Shown here: one piece after another, positions 23,588 through 35,818 of the stretch
How positions within the stretch are numbered: the first letter of the stretch is position 1
How the letters are laid out: each line of letters opens with the position of its first letter
Assembly (NCBI GenBank): GCA_015501595.1
Contig: JADNRX010000075.1
Span: 62,001-126,000 of the forward strand
Direction: 5' to 3'
DNA length: 64,000 bases
DNA from: Hymenopellis radicata
Taxonomy: Eukaryota > Basidiomycota > Agaricomycetes > Agaricales > Physalacriaceae
Position numbers and translations under genes: made by a program
Notes under the pieces: generated by a model
What the model was told of the DNA's origin: nothing
The model's database searches: none
The model's input: the letters and a program-made list of their open reading frames with translations, nothing else

Positions 23588-25750
23588 ATGTTTAATTGCC
23601 TCCCTCTTTTCAGCCCTGCGGCCCAACGCAGTCATTCATCGCCAGCCATGAAAATCGTCGTTGCTGTCGTTCTGACTGTCTTCTGCGTTCTAATATTCGG
23701 GATCCAATTATTTCAGCATTCGTACCACCTGTTTAGCCCTGCGCCGCCACCATGTTCGGAATGCTCCCGACCGTTCCTCCCTCCTCATCATGGCTGGGAA
23801 GGACCATTCGACGACACGTCGGAGGTACCACCGGAACCCATGTTCGTCAATAAGGAGATCTTGACTTCGGAGGACGTCCACCTTCTAGTGAAAAGCACGA
23901 ATGGTTTCTTTGCACGAGATTGGGATCTTGGCTTGGGTTGGAATAATGTGCGTCGCTCTCTGTATCACACGACCTCGAGGTACTAATGTTCCCTGTAGAT
24001 GCGGTACATCATTGAGACTGCCCTCCTACAAGCACGACTATTAAACCGCACACTCATTTTACCATCATTTGTTTACGCTAGAGGCTGTCAATACGAGTAG
24101 TAAGTCCCTATCCTTCGACCTTCTGACGGTCCAATCTCACAAATACTTAGCCATGTTTGTGGGGACTATGCCCCCATGGTTAATAAAGGGTACGACCTCC
24201 ATCCCTCCTCGTTGACATTTGATTCACGTTTCATAGGGATGCCGTTGGGAGTGATGAATGGCGAGAACTCCCAATTGAACAGCAGATGGCGTGGATGATA
24301 CCCATCGAAATCATGTTGAATATCACACACCTCCGCGAAACCCATCCAGTCATTACAACAACGGATTATCTCCTTCTTCATGGTTATGATCCTTCAGAGG
24401 AGAACACCTCAGGATATTGGAAGCGAACCGAATACCACACACGAGCCAATGTCATTACCGGCACCGTTCCTTCCTTCTATGCCATTGAGAATCCGTGGTA
24501 CGACCCGGAAGGGACTATACGCGTAGACACGATACCAGAGGCTATGCAGGCTCGAGCGGACAACCACAGTCGAGTGTTGGATGGGAGTATTGATTCCAAA
24601 CTACGACAGCGGCTACCCGAAGGCAAAAGTATCCTGGAATGGGATACAGTGCAATCGGCGCTCAACAGTACCGACGAAGCTGAATTAGAACGCGGTGTAG
24701 TTGCAGGTGGTTGGGAGGTACTTTATACCTATGATTCCATGTAAGTTTTCGTTGTCTTGCTCTTCTTCCTAACTCTGAATACTTCTGCTCCTAGTGTCGG
24801 TTTGGATTACAACAAGGCCGTCGTGTCGCCTATCAAACAGATTGCACCGCTTTCCACCATACACTCCTTCGACCAGTTCGGAAATCAAACTCAAGATGTC
24901 ATTCTCATGGCAGGCGGTGTCCACTATGGAAGAAAACCTGTAAGGCTACCCGCGATAGTATGAATTCATCGGCATCTAACCCACTTTCCGTACAGGGCTC
25001 GATGTTATTTACAACACGAGAAGCCCAGGACGAATTTGCTCGCATCGTAATGTACGACATGAAGCGTATAGATCCCCTCCTCGACCTTGCAGAGACGCTG
25101 GTGGAACGCATGTATGAAATAACGGAAGGCCGTCAATGGATGGCAGTTCACATGCGGCGCGGAGATTGTACGTATCTCCCCTGATTCGTAGTATTAGTTC
25201 GAGCTAATCTTTTCCATAAGTTGTTCGATATGGTTGGGTTATGGAGTCGACACCGGAAGCTCATATGTCGAGAGTGATACGCCATCTCGACGAAGGCCGG
25301 GAGATTCTGTCATCGCTCAACGTCTCGGATTCTTTACGAACATACGATGTGCCTGGCTTGTCTGGACCTAACGATGATACCATTAAACATCCTCCTTCGC
25401 TGGCTGATGACTGGTGAGCTTTCCCGCACACGAAAGTATTGCTGATGCTTATATCGTCTAGGTTCTTCGTGGCTACCGACGAGCGCGACCCCAAAGTCTT
25501 AGATTATTTTAGAGGAGAAGGCGCAGTCTTCATGGACGACATCATGACTATCGCCGACCGTCGAGCATTCGGCGAAGTGTCGGACGTTTCGTGGGCTTTG
25601 ATGATATCTGACGTTAGAGCACTTGTCGAGCAGGTTATTCTCTCGCGTGCAGCTTTCTTCTATGGACATGCTATGAGCTCCGTACCTGGTGGTGTTTTGA
25701 ATTTGCGCGCAATGCGCGGGGCGGATCCAAGGACTTCTGTGATAGATTAG
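23588..25750 (+). CDS. type II membrane protein, O-fucosyltransferase-like
   Basis: Putative Golgi glycosyltransferase. Either the start at 23588 or the second Met at 23648 precedes a single membrane helix (MKIVVAVVLTVFCVLIFGIQ), then a proline-rich stem and a luminal domain. Visible blocks are GLGWNNMRYIIETALLQARL, LNRTLILPSFVYARGCQYEY, WMAVHMRRGDFVRYGW and FFVATDERDPKVLDYF. The HxRRGD motif is the donor-binding signature of the GDP-fucose O-fucosyltransferase fold. The first exon is 23588-23947 and the second starts at 23999; four or five more short introns follow. The assignment to that fold is good, but the actual donor and acceptor cannot be read from the sequence. Confidence 0.72.
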
Positions 25751-25815
25751 AATCTCTTACAATTTTTGTATTACTATGTGCTACCATCTTTCGGATTAGA
25801 CTAGTTTAGATTTCC

Positions 25816-27028
25816 CTAATATAGGACACCCGATGCTCCAATCCAGACAGGAATTGCTGGCGTCTCGTCCATACTCCCTGTCGGTCTACTGGCTTCATCT
25901 AGCTTGTTGAGGACTTCTTGACTTTCGGAATCGTCTACTTTCACTTGGCCAAACACGACGTATTTTCCTAAAGAAACCTTCATGAGTATGGTGATAGTCT
26001 CGAGAAGCTTCCTTGCCTTTTAATTTTGCCAATGCTTTTTCATCTGTGGAGAGGACTATGAAGAACTGGGACGTGTTCACAGGGCTCTTGCCGCCAGAGT
26101 TGGCCATCGCGATGCTGCCGCGATGAGGTGTCACTTGTAAGCCTGCCTTCTCACAAGCAAACTTTGGTCCATAGATTGACTAGTGCGAACATAAGGCAAT
26201 CATCGAACAGGCGGTGCACTGGATAACACACCTCTCCGCCGCTCCCGTCACCTCGCGTAACATCACCACCTTGAGCTACGAAGCCACGTACTATCCGATG
26301 GATAGGACAGTCCACGTAATGTAGTTTCTTATTGGGCGCATTCTTGCAGAAGCCTTTATCTCCGGTGCACAATGAGATGAAATTCTGACGCGTTTTGGCT
26401 AGTCCAGGACTTTGATTCAATTCGATGATCAGCCTGCCAGCGAGTAGCGGAGGCGGTGGATCGAATCGAAGAGGTTCGCTGGACGATTTCTAGAGTACAT
26501 TGGCGTTAGAAAAGGCGCGCGGGGGGTATTCTGAAGTGCTGTACATGGACGTCGCGGAGGATGTCTTGTTGATCTGAAGAGAGTTCCTCTGGCGAGGTAG
26601 GGAAGCCGAAAGTCTGAGCGTGTTTTATTAAAATGGAGCGAGTAGTCTGGTAGAGACGGTCTTGTTCCTCGTATTTCTGCTTATCGCCAGCATAAATGTC
26701 CAAGTAACAGGTCATTGGGAGTGAAGAACCAGGTTCGGGCCGGATAAAGCCGCGTTCCTTTCTTGTTCCTCCAACAACACCCTCAAAACTCTCCCACAGA
26801 GTCAACACACTTGACGAGTACCGAGTCTCGACCTCAATGTTGGAAGGACCTTCGTACGGATGTTTCCAACTAAATTCACCCGTGTTGCGTGTCACTGACT
26901 TTGTCTTCGCGCTCAAGGGACCTGTTCCTACAGGACCGGTCACCGGTACCCTTATATTCTCAGAGGCCTCCAGGCCTTCCTACATTGTTCTCGCCGCCGT
27001 GGATCCCTGACCTGCTGTTCTCCTGCAT
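25816..27028 (-). CDS. cyclophilin-type peptidyl-prolyl isomerase with N-terminal extension
   Basis: Catalyses cis-trans isomerisation of proline bonds. The cyclophilin core is complete: TRQNFISLCTGDKGFC, LHYVDCPIHRIVRGFVAQGG, DVTRGDGSGGESIYG, GSIAMANSGGKSPVNTSQFF and KYVVFGQVKVDD, including the catalytic Arg in HRIV and the FF-type pocket. About 150 residues precede it, containing NTGEFSWKHPYEGPSNIEVE and LPMTCYLDIYAGDKQKYEEQ, an arrangement I associate with a fungal subgroup. The start MQENSR at 27028 joins by a 61 bp GT-AG intron to VPVTGPVGTGPL. Intron 25968-26016 keeps the frame only as GC-AG (donor GCAAGG). No targeting signal is seen. Confidence 0.85.
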
Positions 27029-28482
27029 TCATCTTGTGTAATAAACTCTATATACGCTTGTTTTCAAGCGTTTCGAGTCTGCCTAGGGGAGACTAAACGC
27101 TGACTGCCTTGCTATGCCGTTACTCAGTGCTCATTGGTCAAAGCCTTGAACACGACAACTGCATAACTGTTACCATAAGGAGCTAAGGTGCTGGACGGCC
27201 TTCCGGTCTCTCAGGCTAGTACTGTCATACTCATCCTGTGCTCATCGTCAACATGGTTGATTGTTGCCGGCCTGTTTCCGACATGCGTAAGCCAAGTTGA
27301 GTCTCTATAGCGTCTCATTGAAAGCTTTTATAATCTTGGCAATGAATCCTTCCTCGAGTTACGTGTGGTTGACGCCTAGACAACCTTTGGACCCGGTCGT
27401 CTTCCATCGACCTGGACCGTGACGGATCATACGCGTCGTATAGGAACACCTTACTGTATTTCATGACGAGAATCCGTCGCCTTCCTTGGACCCCTGATTG
27501 TGGAGGTGTGGGGTAGTCTCGACTTTTTTTCCTCCACAGCAAATCCTGGCGGGGGTGTGGGGTGACGCCACTGGGGTGTTGAGTCGGTTGAGTTTTGACT
27601 GCTGTTCCTTAGCTCGGGATCTTCAAACTCGCGGTGACGTTATGGTGTTAATACTCTGCGGTCTTGGCAGTCCTGAGTTGTTGTGAGCGTCGTTGGCTAC
27701 CTTCCGCTGCAGATCACTCATTACGCATTGTTAATCTCGTCTCCATTCTGATATTTCTCCCGCTGCGGAGAATCACCTCAAGAAGTATCTGTGCTGCTCT
27801 TGGCGTTCGTATTATGTGTTCGCCTATCAGGATCAATCCACCACTCACAACGCGTTTCTCTGTTGCAGACTATGCTCACTGCTTATCTCCACATCGCAAC
27901 CAATATCATCAGCAATATTCCTGGCGTCGCCGTGTCGCACCGTTTCTCAGCCATATGTCGTTACTTGAATGCAAACGGCCTCTCGTCGGAGGGCCGCACG
28001 AATCTTATAATATCCCGATGACGAATGGTTGCGGATCTGGACACATCTGGAATATGGAGGTGAACCTGGATATAGAGCGGAGATTGAGAGTAGAAGCATT
28101 CATTTTACTTATAAGTAGACGGACTGCAAAGAGTGCTCTGAATCTGATCCTTCCCCCTCGTTCGGCGCAGTTGCTTCCAGTCGTTCCAAAGCGTTCATTT
28201 CCATATAGACGATCCATCGGAATGACGTTTCCCTTGTTTGAAATTGCGGGGGTCCAGGGAAGCAGCGCCAAACAGGAGACGGCACCGTCCAAGTATGAAG
28301 TCTACCGTAATCTGCAAGGAGCCTTCTGTTTCTCACTCTAAACCCGTAGAGATAACTGCTCCTGCTACTTTTCAACCGCTTTCACCGTCTCATGGCAGCC
28401 TTCTGCTGTTGATTCCACTACCAAATCTCGCTCTACCAATAAAGCAAATCAATACGATCCGACGCGGCCTGGTCAGTCTGAC
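27029..28482. other. intergenic, no supported gene
   Basis: 1.45 kb. A long plus-strand frame at 27664-28341 has no recognised motif and no plausible splice context, so it is not called. Confidence 0.5.
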
Positions 28483-30577
28483 ATGACCGGCCATGTCTGC
28501 AAAGCACCTGTTTTACCGGAACCGTCTTCTCTCAACAACCACAAACCCATGGCCGCCGTGCAGTCCCTTGAGTGGGACTGGGACGTCGAGCATGAAGACC
28601 GTCGACTTGAAAACAAGGCCGACGCTACTCTCCACAACGCGCTCCCCTTCCAGGTCGACCGGAGTGTCCTCAAGGACGTGGTACGCGAGAAATTTGCGTG
28701 CCCTGTCGCTCGAATCAAGTTTCTGAGCTCTGGTACGTGTCGATATCCCTTATCATATCGCCCAGTACTGATCAATACCCGTAGGGACCTTCCACAAGGC
28801 TGGTGTGCTCGACCTCTACACGTCTGGCTATTTCTAACACCGTCCTACAGGCTTACTTGGTTACGCTTATTAATGGCAAGCAGATCGTTGCGCGCGTTGC
28901 CCGTCGCTTCATGCCCCGCCTCAAGACCGAATCAGAAGTTGCTACCCTCAATTATCTGCGCGAGAACACCAATATTCCAGTCCCGTATGTTTATCATCAC
29001 GACTCCAATCCATACAACCGCCTTGGCGGAGAGTATATCCTCATGTCAAAGGTGCCCTCTTTTCACATGAATCGCGTAACCTCCTGGCTTATTCATTTGG
29101 CACGTTCGCTAGGCTCCTGGCAGACCGCTTGCCGAAGTATATCACTCTTTCGGTTACAGTCAGCTTGTAACGCTGCTCCAAAATGTTGCCAAGATCATCC
29201 TGCCACTTTTCGCTCATCGCTTCACTCAGCTCGGTTCCCTATACATTGGCCCCAGCCCGCCTTCCACCCCTGCTCTATCGAACCTGCCAACTCCCAAGGC
29301 CATACAGACGTATTACTCGGCGTTTCCATTCTCCCCAACACTTGCAATGTCTTCTTCTTCTCCATCTCCCGGCGTTGCCGCCACTCCCCGCCCTCAGACT
29401 CAATTCCACATCGGCCCCATCATTTCCTGGCCCTTCTTTGGCTCTAATCGCGGAGATCTCTCGCACCCTAACGAGATAAATCGTGGTCCCTGGTTCACAA
29501 CCCAAGAATATCTCGATTCATGTGTGCAACGCGAGGTCACCGGCGTGATTCGAGAGAACGAAGGCAAGGCCGCCCCACACAAACTTCATCTCGACCCTGA
29601 TGAGATTATGTCGTCGCGCCATCATCACTTGCAGGCCGTCCCAGGAGATCAGAGTGACGATAGTGATGAATGGGATTTAGAGGAGAGTGAAGCTGAATGG
29701 GATGGTCCGGGTGACGCGATGTACCGTGATTATCGACGGATGCAGAGGAGCACCTTCCTTATCGCACACCTGGATCAGCGAGTTCAACGCGTCAAGGCCG
29801 AAATGCAGCGATGGATGGCGTTGATGACCAGGCTGCGGAACAAAGTCAGCAAGTTGGGCGCTGAAGATGGCGCAGACGAACTCTTTGGATTGGACTGCCA
29901 TGATCTAAGTTTGGAAAATGTATTTGTGGATGACGAAGACCCCACAAAGATCGTAAGTCGCGTAAATATGGCGTCTGACCTTATTCTGAACGCGTTTATA
30001 GACGTGCATCATCGATTGGGAATCGACTACGACGCGTCCGTTGTGGGCTTGTGCTCATTTACCAGCTTTTCTCCAGTCTAGCCCCTTCACAGCAAAGCTC
30101 TTTCGCGAAATCGTCGTCCAGATGTCTGAATCAGCTTCCACTCCAGTAGCTTCGCGACCATCGAGCATCGGCACACTTGCGCGGGAATGGTTGTACTACG
30201 AGGCGGCCGGCACTCGCCTAAGAATGGCGCATCGCTTCGTCGAATGGGATGGCTGGGAGGAAGGACTCGCCGATAGCATTCTGGGCCCTGCCGATTCAGA
30301 GGATGATTGGCTCAGCGATCCGGCGGTGGTTGAGGCACCTGATTCTACTGAAGGCGTAGCCGGAAGACGGAAAGTGTCGGTCAAGCTTCCGTTTGACAAA
30401 GAAGCCGAGAAGGAGCAGATGCTCGATATGACGGGCGACATATGTGGCGGACGAGGAGGCGAATTGGGACGACGCTTGGAGGCATGGTTGACCGTCACGG
30501 AGCAGCGCAGTAGATGGGAAAGTAACGTTGAACAGAAGGAATATGAAGCCGAAAGGAAGGCGGTTGATATACTGTAA
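28483..30577 (+). CDS. aminoglycoside-phosphotransferase-fold kinase (Aim9-like)
   Basis: Protein-kinase-like fold protein of the APH family, substrate unknown. Landmarks are GTFHKAGAYLVTLINGKQIV with the lysine-region strand, RFMPRLKTESEVATLNYLRE, NIPVPYVYHHD, GGEYILMSK, the catalytic loop DCHDLSLENVFVDDEDP and the metal site TCIIDWEST. A charged acidic insert (DQSDDSDEWDLEESEAEWDG) lies between the lobes. Inferred introns include 28805-28850, one ending at 29112, and 29953-30001; the last exon is 30002-30577. The first Met is uncertain, with 28483 or the later MAAVQSLEWDWD both possible. Resemblance to the yeast Aim9 group comes from the EWDWD and PFQVDRSVL region; mitochondrial location is not shown by the sequence. 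Confidence 0.8.
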
Positions 30578-31257
30578 GGTTACCATTTTTGAAGGACTAA
30601 TCATTGTCACATTGTACACAGTTCTAATTGCATTGTTGATTCGTAAATATGATGAATAGTTATTTTGTGTTCTTGGATGACACATCGCCTTTTGAATTGA
30701 AGACAACGCAACAAACGAGCAAGCCGTCTTGGATACTGACCTGCGCCACCAACTATCACATGTTTGTAACCGGCGATGAGCTGCACCAAAGCTGCACTTC
30801 AAATTTTGCTTTGCTCTCAAGGCATACAGAGACAGAAAGGTAAAAGTACCCAGTGATTGTACTGGTCATACTGTCGCAGGCGTACAGGATAAGTAACGTA
30901 CCACTCTCTCCTGTGTGCGATGAGGCTCTCAATCTGCAATTCATAATGCTTAATGGAGCACAGTGACACAGAATTCAAAGTCGGGCAAAACCAAATTGGA
31001 AACGCGGGCCGCGCTATCATCAATTTCAAAAGTGAGTTGGGACGGAGCAGCAAACGAGTGCGTAGGATAGTCTGCCGGAATGAATGGACTAAAACGAACA
31101 CCTGAATTTTTGACTTTTGATGAACCTCAAATTGAAATAGCTCACTGACAGCTTTGACACGGTGCACGTTCTCGTGACGCATTTGATCGGACACCAAACA
31201 AGATGCCGTTCATACTTGTGGCCTTTGCCCGTTGCTTTCCTTCTTACCACCAACACC
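30578..31257. other. intergenic, no supported gene
   Basis: Short open frames occur on both strands, but none carries a motif or conserved splice pattern. Confidence 0.5.
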
Positions 31258-33552
31258 ATGTTGCCGCTACGCCCGGATCCCCCAACAGAGCACAGTCTTG
31301 CTGAAGCTCGTACTGTTCTCACACAGACGAAACAATCCCAGGATGCTCTCAGTGCTCAGATATCTACTGCCGAAGAAGAACTCGCCCGCATGGTTCGCGA
31401 CGCCGAATCTGCCATTGCAGTGATGCGCGCGCAAAAATCTGCGTACCAGGACGTGATTAACCATACGGAAGCCTATCTGGCACCCATACGGAGGGTCCCC
31501 CACGAGATCCTTCGAGAGATGTTCTACTGCTGTTTCGAGGACAACCCATTATGCGCTTGGGTGCTGGCGTCAGTAAGTACCGTGTGGCGCAACCTGGTTT
31601 TAGGGATGCCTCGCCTATGGTCCAAAGTACGTGCGTTTGTATCAAATGCCTTCCTCTTGTCCCCGTGTGCTGTGCCTTTGTCTGCGTTTCTTATGTCTTA
31701 TTGGCGTAACACGTACCTGCGCGTTCTAAGTGGCTTAGAGTACTACTGCAGCCGTCTCAGTCCACGCATTGTTTCAGCATGGGACAGCCTTCTTTTTTTG
31801 ACTTCGTGTGAACGCGTTGTTTATCCTTTCGCCGTGGCCTTCTCCAAACGGAATTGAAGTGCTAATATTTTTTGTGCAGATGCGCCTTCAGACTACACCA
31901 AGTAAAGCCCCAGAAACCGTCCGCCTTTGGCTCCAGCGATCTGGGTCAACAGTGCCTTTAGATATCGAAATTCATCTGCGTGTCAAACAACCTTCTTCCG
32001 ATACATACCCTAGTAGGCGCCGTAGTGGCTTGTCTTCTCCGTCCGAGTCGTTGTATGCTGTTCCTGGTTATTTTCCAGGCCCGTCCACAGGACCTCAATA
32101 CATTCTCACAACACATGGGACATTACCGCCGGCTACCCCTTTCATTATCTCCTCGCCTTCCAGCCCAGACATATGGGCCCCACCATCGCCGCCACCTTTC
32201 TCGAGGCGAGGCAGCCGCGCGGATGGCAATACACCGTGGGGTTTCGTTGCACTTTACTATTTGGCGGAGCAGATGTCTCGTTGGGAGCGATTTGTTTTCA
32301 AGTACGACCGGCAGTTCTCGTCCATCAGTGCTCTCAAATATATCACTGGTTGGTAGATCTTCCTATGATCTGATCGTTCCTCACGACATCCATAGGTCCT
32401 GCGCCGCTGTTGAAGGAATTCGATGTTTCAGCCTCTGAACCTGCGCTGTATCCTGACTGGAGTTGGTTACCTATGAGTTCCTCTTCTATCCAGCCCGCGC
32501 CGAAGCTGGAATATTTAACACTCCAGCATGTTCCATTCAGTTGGTCTGCGTCCGTCTTCCAAAACAGCTTGCGTAAGCTGACTCTTCGCGCGCTCCACGC
32601 ATCCTCGTTTCCTCTCAACCAGATCTTCTACATCCTGCAGGAAACTGCGGGAACACTAGAATCTGTTTCCTTGCATTTCATGAACGTCCTGAACCCCGTC
32701 ATCCCCTTGGCGAATCTTACACTTCCACGCGTCAAGATGTTGAGTGTGGGAGGCCATTATTCGCTTTCCAACCTGGTGGAGCATCTCGTGCTTCCCGAGG
32801 TGGAAGAGCTGAACTTCGATATAGAGGCGCGGGATTCCATCGAGGAGACACTTCACACGCTGGCCGCGAATACGCCAGGGCTCAATGCGGGATTGAAGCA
32901 TCTGAGCATCGCGTACGGCCATGGATGGGGTTTGGTGGATCCTCCGCACTCTTACTATCAAGGTTCCGTCATGAATTGGCACTTCCTAACGGAGATGGTG
33001 GTCCTGGAGAGTCTTCGCATTGGTGGATGTCACGTGGAGCTGTTGTTGAATGCGCTTAGCCATCCAGACGAAGAGGCGGGAACCGGCGCTGTCGCGATAA
33101 ACGGTGCCAACAATGCTTGGATCTGTCCTCAGCTTCAAACTCTGGGGCTGAGGAACTGCTCAGGGCACACGGAGGCGTGGGCGAAGATTGTGCAGGACAC
33201 ATGGGGAAAGGTCGTCCAAGTGATCGAGAACAGAGCAACAGCATCAATGGTTGCGGGCGTAAAGCCTGTGCCTGTCAAGGCGCTGGAACTCCTTGAGAGT
33301 CAAGGCCTAGGAATCGACGTGCTCGGTTGGCTCAAAAAGAAGGTGTCACTGACCTGGACGGAGTATGAGCCGACTCCAATTCGAAGTGTACATTATGTGG
33401 TGCGTCCTAACCTGAGACTTTGGAGCGAAGTGTTAATGCGACGTTTGACAGGACTAATCATTAATTCTGAATATCTGATCTTCTCCAATCTGTTTGTATC
33501 TTTCTCAAATTGTAGCGTTTTCTCACATCCTTGTATCGTGCCTGTATCGTAG
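31258..33552 (+). CDS. F-box-like protein with C-terminal leucine-rich region
   Basis: Probable substrate adaptor of SCF ubiquitin ligases. An N-terminal coiled coil (SLAEARTVLTQTKQSQDALS onward) leads into the F-box-like LAPIRRVPHEILREMFYCCF. A long region with leucine-rich repeats follows (LEYLTLQHVPFSW, LRKLTLRALHASSFPL, LESVSLHFMNVL, VKMLSVGGHYSLSNL). This is the common plan of the expanded Agaricomycete F-box families. Inferred exons are 31258-31626, 31880-32348 and 32396 onward. The first intron, 253 bp, is about five times longer than others in the window and may hide an unrecognised exon. The last 50 residues may be replaced by splicing at the GTGCGT near 33,400. Confidence 0.75.
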
Positions 33553-34002
33553 GTTTCATGCGTGAGTCTCAGATCTACCTTCCACTATCCAGGTTACTGA
33601 TGACTTTGAAGCAATATTGAATATATATGTTGAATACTTGCCTTTTTGACAAGTCTCGTTCGCAATCCCATGAACACGCTATACATCTGACCTCAGAGAT
33701 ATCTCTGTTGGAGCTTCCTTCGCGGTCCCATTGACTCTGCACATCTCACATCAGTATCGTTGGTTACGTGAATCTACCTGCTATCGTCCTTGCTGCTGAT
33801 GTTTTCGAGGCATTACCTGCGTCGAATCTTTGCCTTCTTGCTTAACAAGTCTCCAAGACGGCACTTCCCCCGTTGACTTCATAATGAAGTGGTATGACGA
33901 TCCAGAGGCGCGCTTTGAATAGACTGTTCAGTAAGTGAATACCTTTCGTTGATGTCTTGACGCTGCAGAGGCATCTCGTTCAGTTGTGCTACATATCAGC
34001 AT
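33553..34002. other. intergenic, no supported gene
   Basis: A-T-rich spacer between the F-box gene and duplicated block 1; no ORF or clear repeat. Confidence 0.5.
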
Positions 34003-35402
34003 CATCCGTTCGGTACTTGCAGGTACAATAAGGTGATTGCTATCCGGTCCGTGTAGCCATAGGATTCAAGCTGCTTTAAACCATCGACCAGGTACCTCTG
34101 ACCTGATTCCAGGGCCGGCGCCCTTGACTATTTTCTTCAACAAGCCTCAGGCTGGTCGGTACCAGCGTGTTTTCTGGCGCCAGTGGCAGCTAAAGTCGTT
34201 CATTTCGTTGAGCCGGTATGTCACCGAGACCTTGACTTTCTACGCGACTAACGAGGCTTCTTCTTCGATTACGACGAATTTCCTGTACCAATACCTGTAT
34301 CACATATGCCGAATGCTTCCCGCCCACGATTGCATTCTCAGTGCTCTCTAGAACAGTGCGAGGTCCTTCATGTAACGTGGGGGCGACGACAGGCCATTGG
34401 TCGAGTCCTATAAGACCCGCGCTCAGTTTTGCGCCATGATCTCATTCGCCTCAAAACCAAATCCTGTTGCACCATACTCCTTGCAATATGCACTCCGTGC
34501 GTAACTTATGAGATAAGCACGGTGGGACTGAAGCCATTCAGAACCTCCATTCCTCGTCGACGCTGGCGACGAACCCGAGTTTTCGTGGGCTGTACCATTT
34601 GCGCCGGGAACTCTGTACCAAATCTGCGTGGTACGATGACGCTTTGCTCTTCTCGCCGATCTCGTTTGACTTGATGTTTACTTCCAGTTTGACGTCAACG
34701 GCGTACCAGGCGGATGTCAAGATACGTACACTTCATTCCCAATTTCAATGACACCGACGATGCGTTGAATTGTCCCAATGGGACATTCCTGGAACCTCTA
34801 AATACCACTGGGACTGTCGCGAACGGACCAATGTCGATCTTTGGATTCGTAGACCAGGTAGGTACCAACTCTTTCTCTCTGCTAAAGACAGAACACGCCC
34901 TGTAGTGCACAGATCCATCAATCAAACCTAATACGGGGACGCCTCCATTCACTCTTAAAGTTACAGTACGTGCATTCACTGCCCTGATGCCTAGCTCCAC
35001 TGTGATGATAGATTACCCGCCTTTGCACCCGCCATTTAACTTGACATTGAATACAGTGGATCCGATTACATGGACCGTGTCACTTGTGAGTTCACGTACC
35101 TAACCACGCACGATAGCTAAGTTTAGGGTAATAGTCAAGGGCCGTTCTTCATGTCGATGGTCAGCTCTGAAGGCCTCGCTTGGGCTGGTCCCATGCATTC
35201 GAGGGGGGGGGAGATTTGTCTCTACTCGGCTCCCCACGTTCGTTCTTCTCACGTATGTTGCTAACGCATAGAAATTCGAAGACGGCGCATTCCACCGCCG
35301 CCGGCGCAGGTGTAGGAGGCCTGTTTGGTGGCGTGGTGAAGAAGTTACTGTGCCCACACCTTGGAAATTGGCGCGCCCATCCACGGCCAGACGAGTGTTA
35401 TC
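34003..35402 (+). pseudogene. decayed copy 1 of a secreted/transmembrane protein gene
   Basis: Same-strand relative of 49719-50888. Blocks of exon-like sequence read VPFAPGTLYQICV, FDVNGVPGGCQDTYT, NGTFLEPLNTTGTVANGPM, SIKPNTGTPPFTLKV, PPLHPPFNLTLNTVDPITWT and AAGAGVGGLFGGVV, the last like the start of a membrane segment. The layout resembles basidiomycete proteins with an N-glycosylated extracellular domain, one helix and a cytosolic tail. The copy is broken: relative to copy 2 one base is missing after GATACGTACACT (near 34,725), and stop codons and a G9 run (35203-35211) interrupt the frame. About 85 bases around 34,600-34,685 are identical to copy 2. Copy 1 retains about 290 bp (34073-34362) absent from copy 2. 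Confidence 0.7.
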
Positions 35403-35818
35403 CAGAAGACTTTACCATTCTTAATTCGGAATGGAACAAGACGAATAGAGGCAAGACCCCCAGAAAACCCGACATAGTCACCGATCCGTATTCTGTCAAG
35501 GGCGGCCGTCTAATTAAAAAGGGCGCCAGTCGTCCAGCTTCCTTTTTTATAGTCGGTGTTGTATCTGACTCTGCTCTTGCGTCCGGCGAACGGGGTGTAC
35601 AGTCTCTCGGAGCTACAACACAGACGTAGTGACGCCAGCAGATTTCACGGGGAGGCCGAATCTGCGATGGCGTATAATGTTCTTCTTCTTCGATAGATCC
35701 AAATTAGTACGGCGATGGTCTCGCGGCTTGCGACTCAGACTTGTATAAGGTTCGTCAAACAAACACATAGAAATCATGATTCAAGAGACGTTAACGAGAC
35801 AGGGTGCGAAAGCAGTTT
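35403..35818. other. spacer, no supported gene
   Basis: Sequence after the duplicated block differs from that after copy 2. A short open frame continues to 35629 without any recognised motif. Confidence 0.4.

Noticed and set aside
27664..28341. 225-residue plus-strand frame
   Set aside because: Composition looks random, with no domain and conflicting open frames on the other strand.
31162..31257. Upstream Met (31162) as start of the F-box protein
   Set aside because: The extra N-terminus lacks the charged coiled-coil pattern; the ATG at 31258 directly precedes it.
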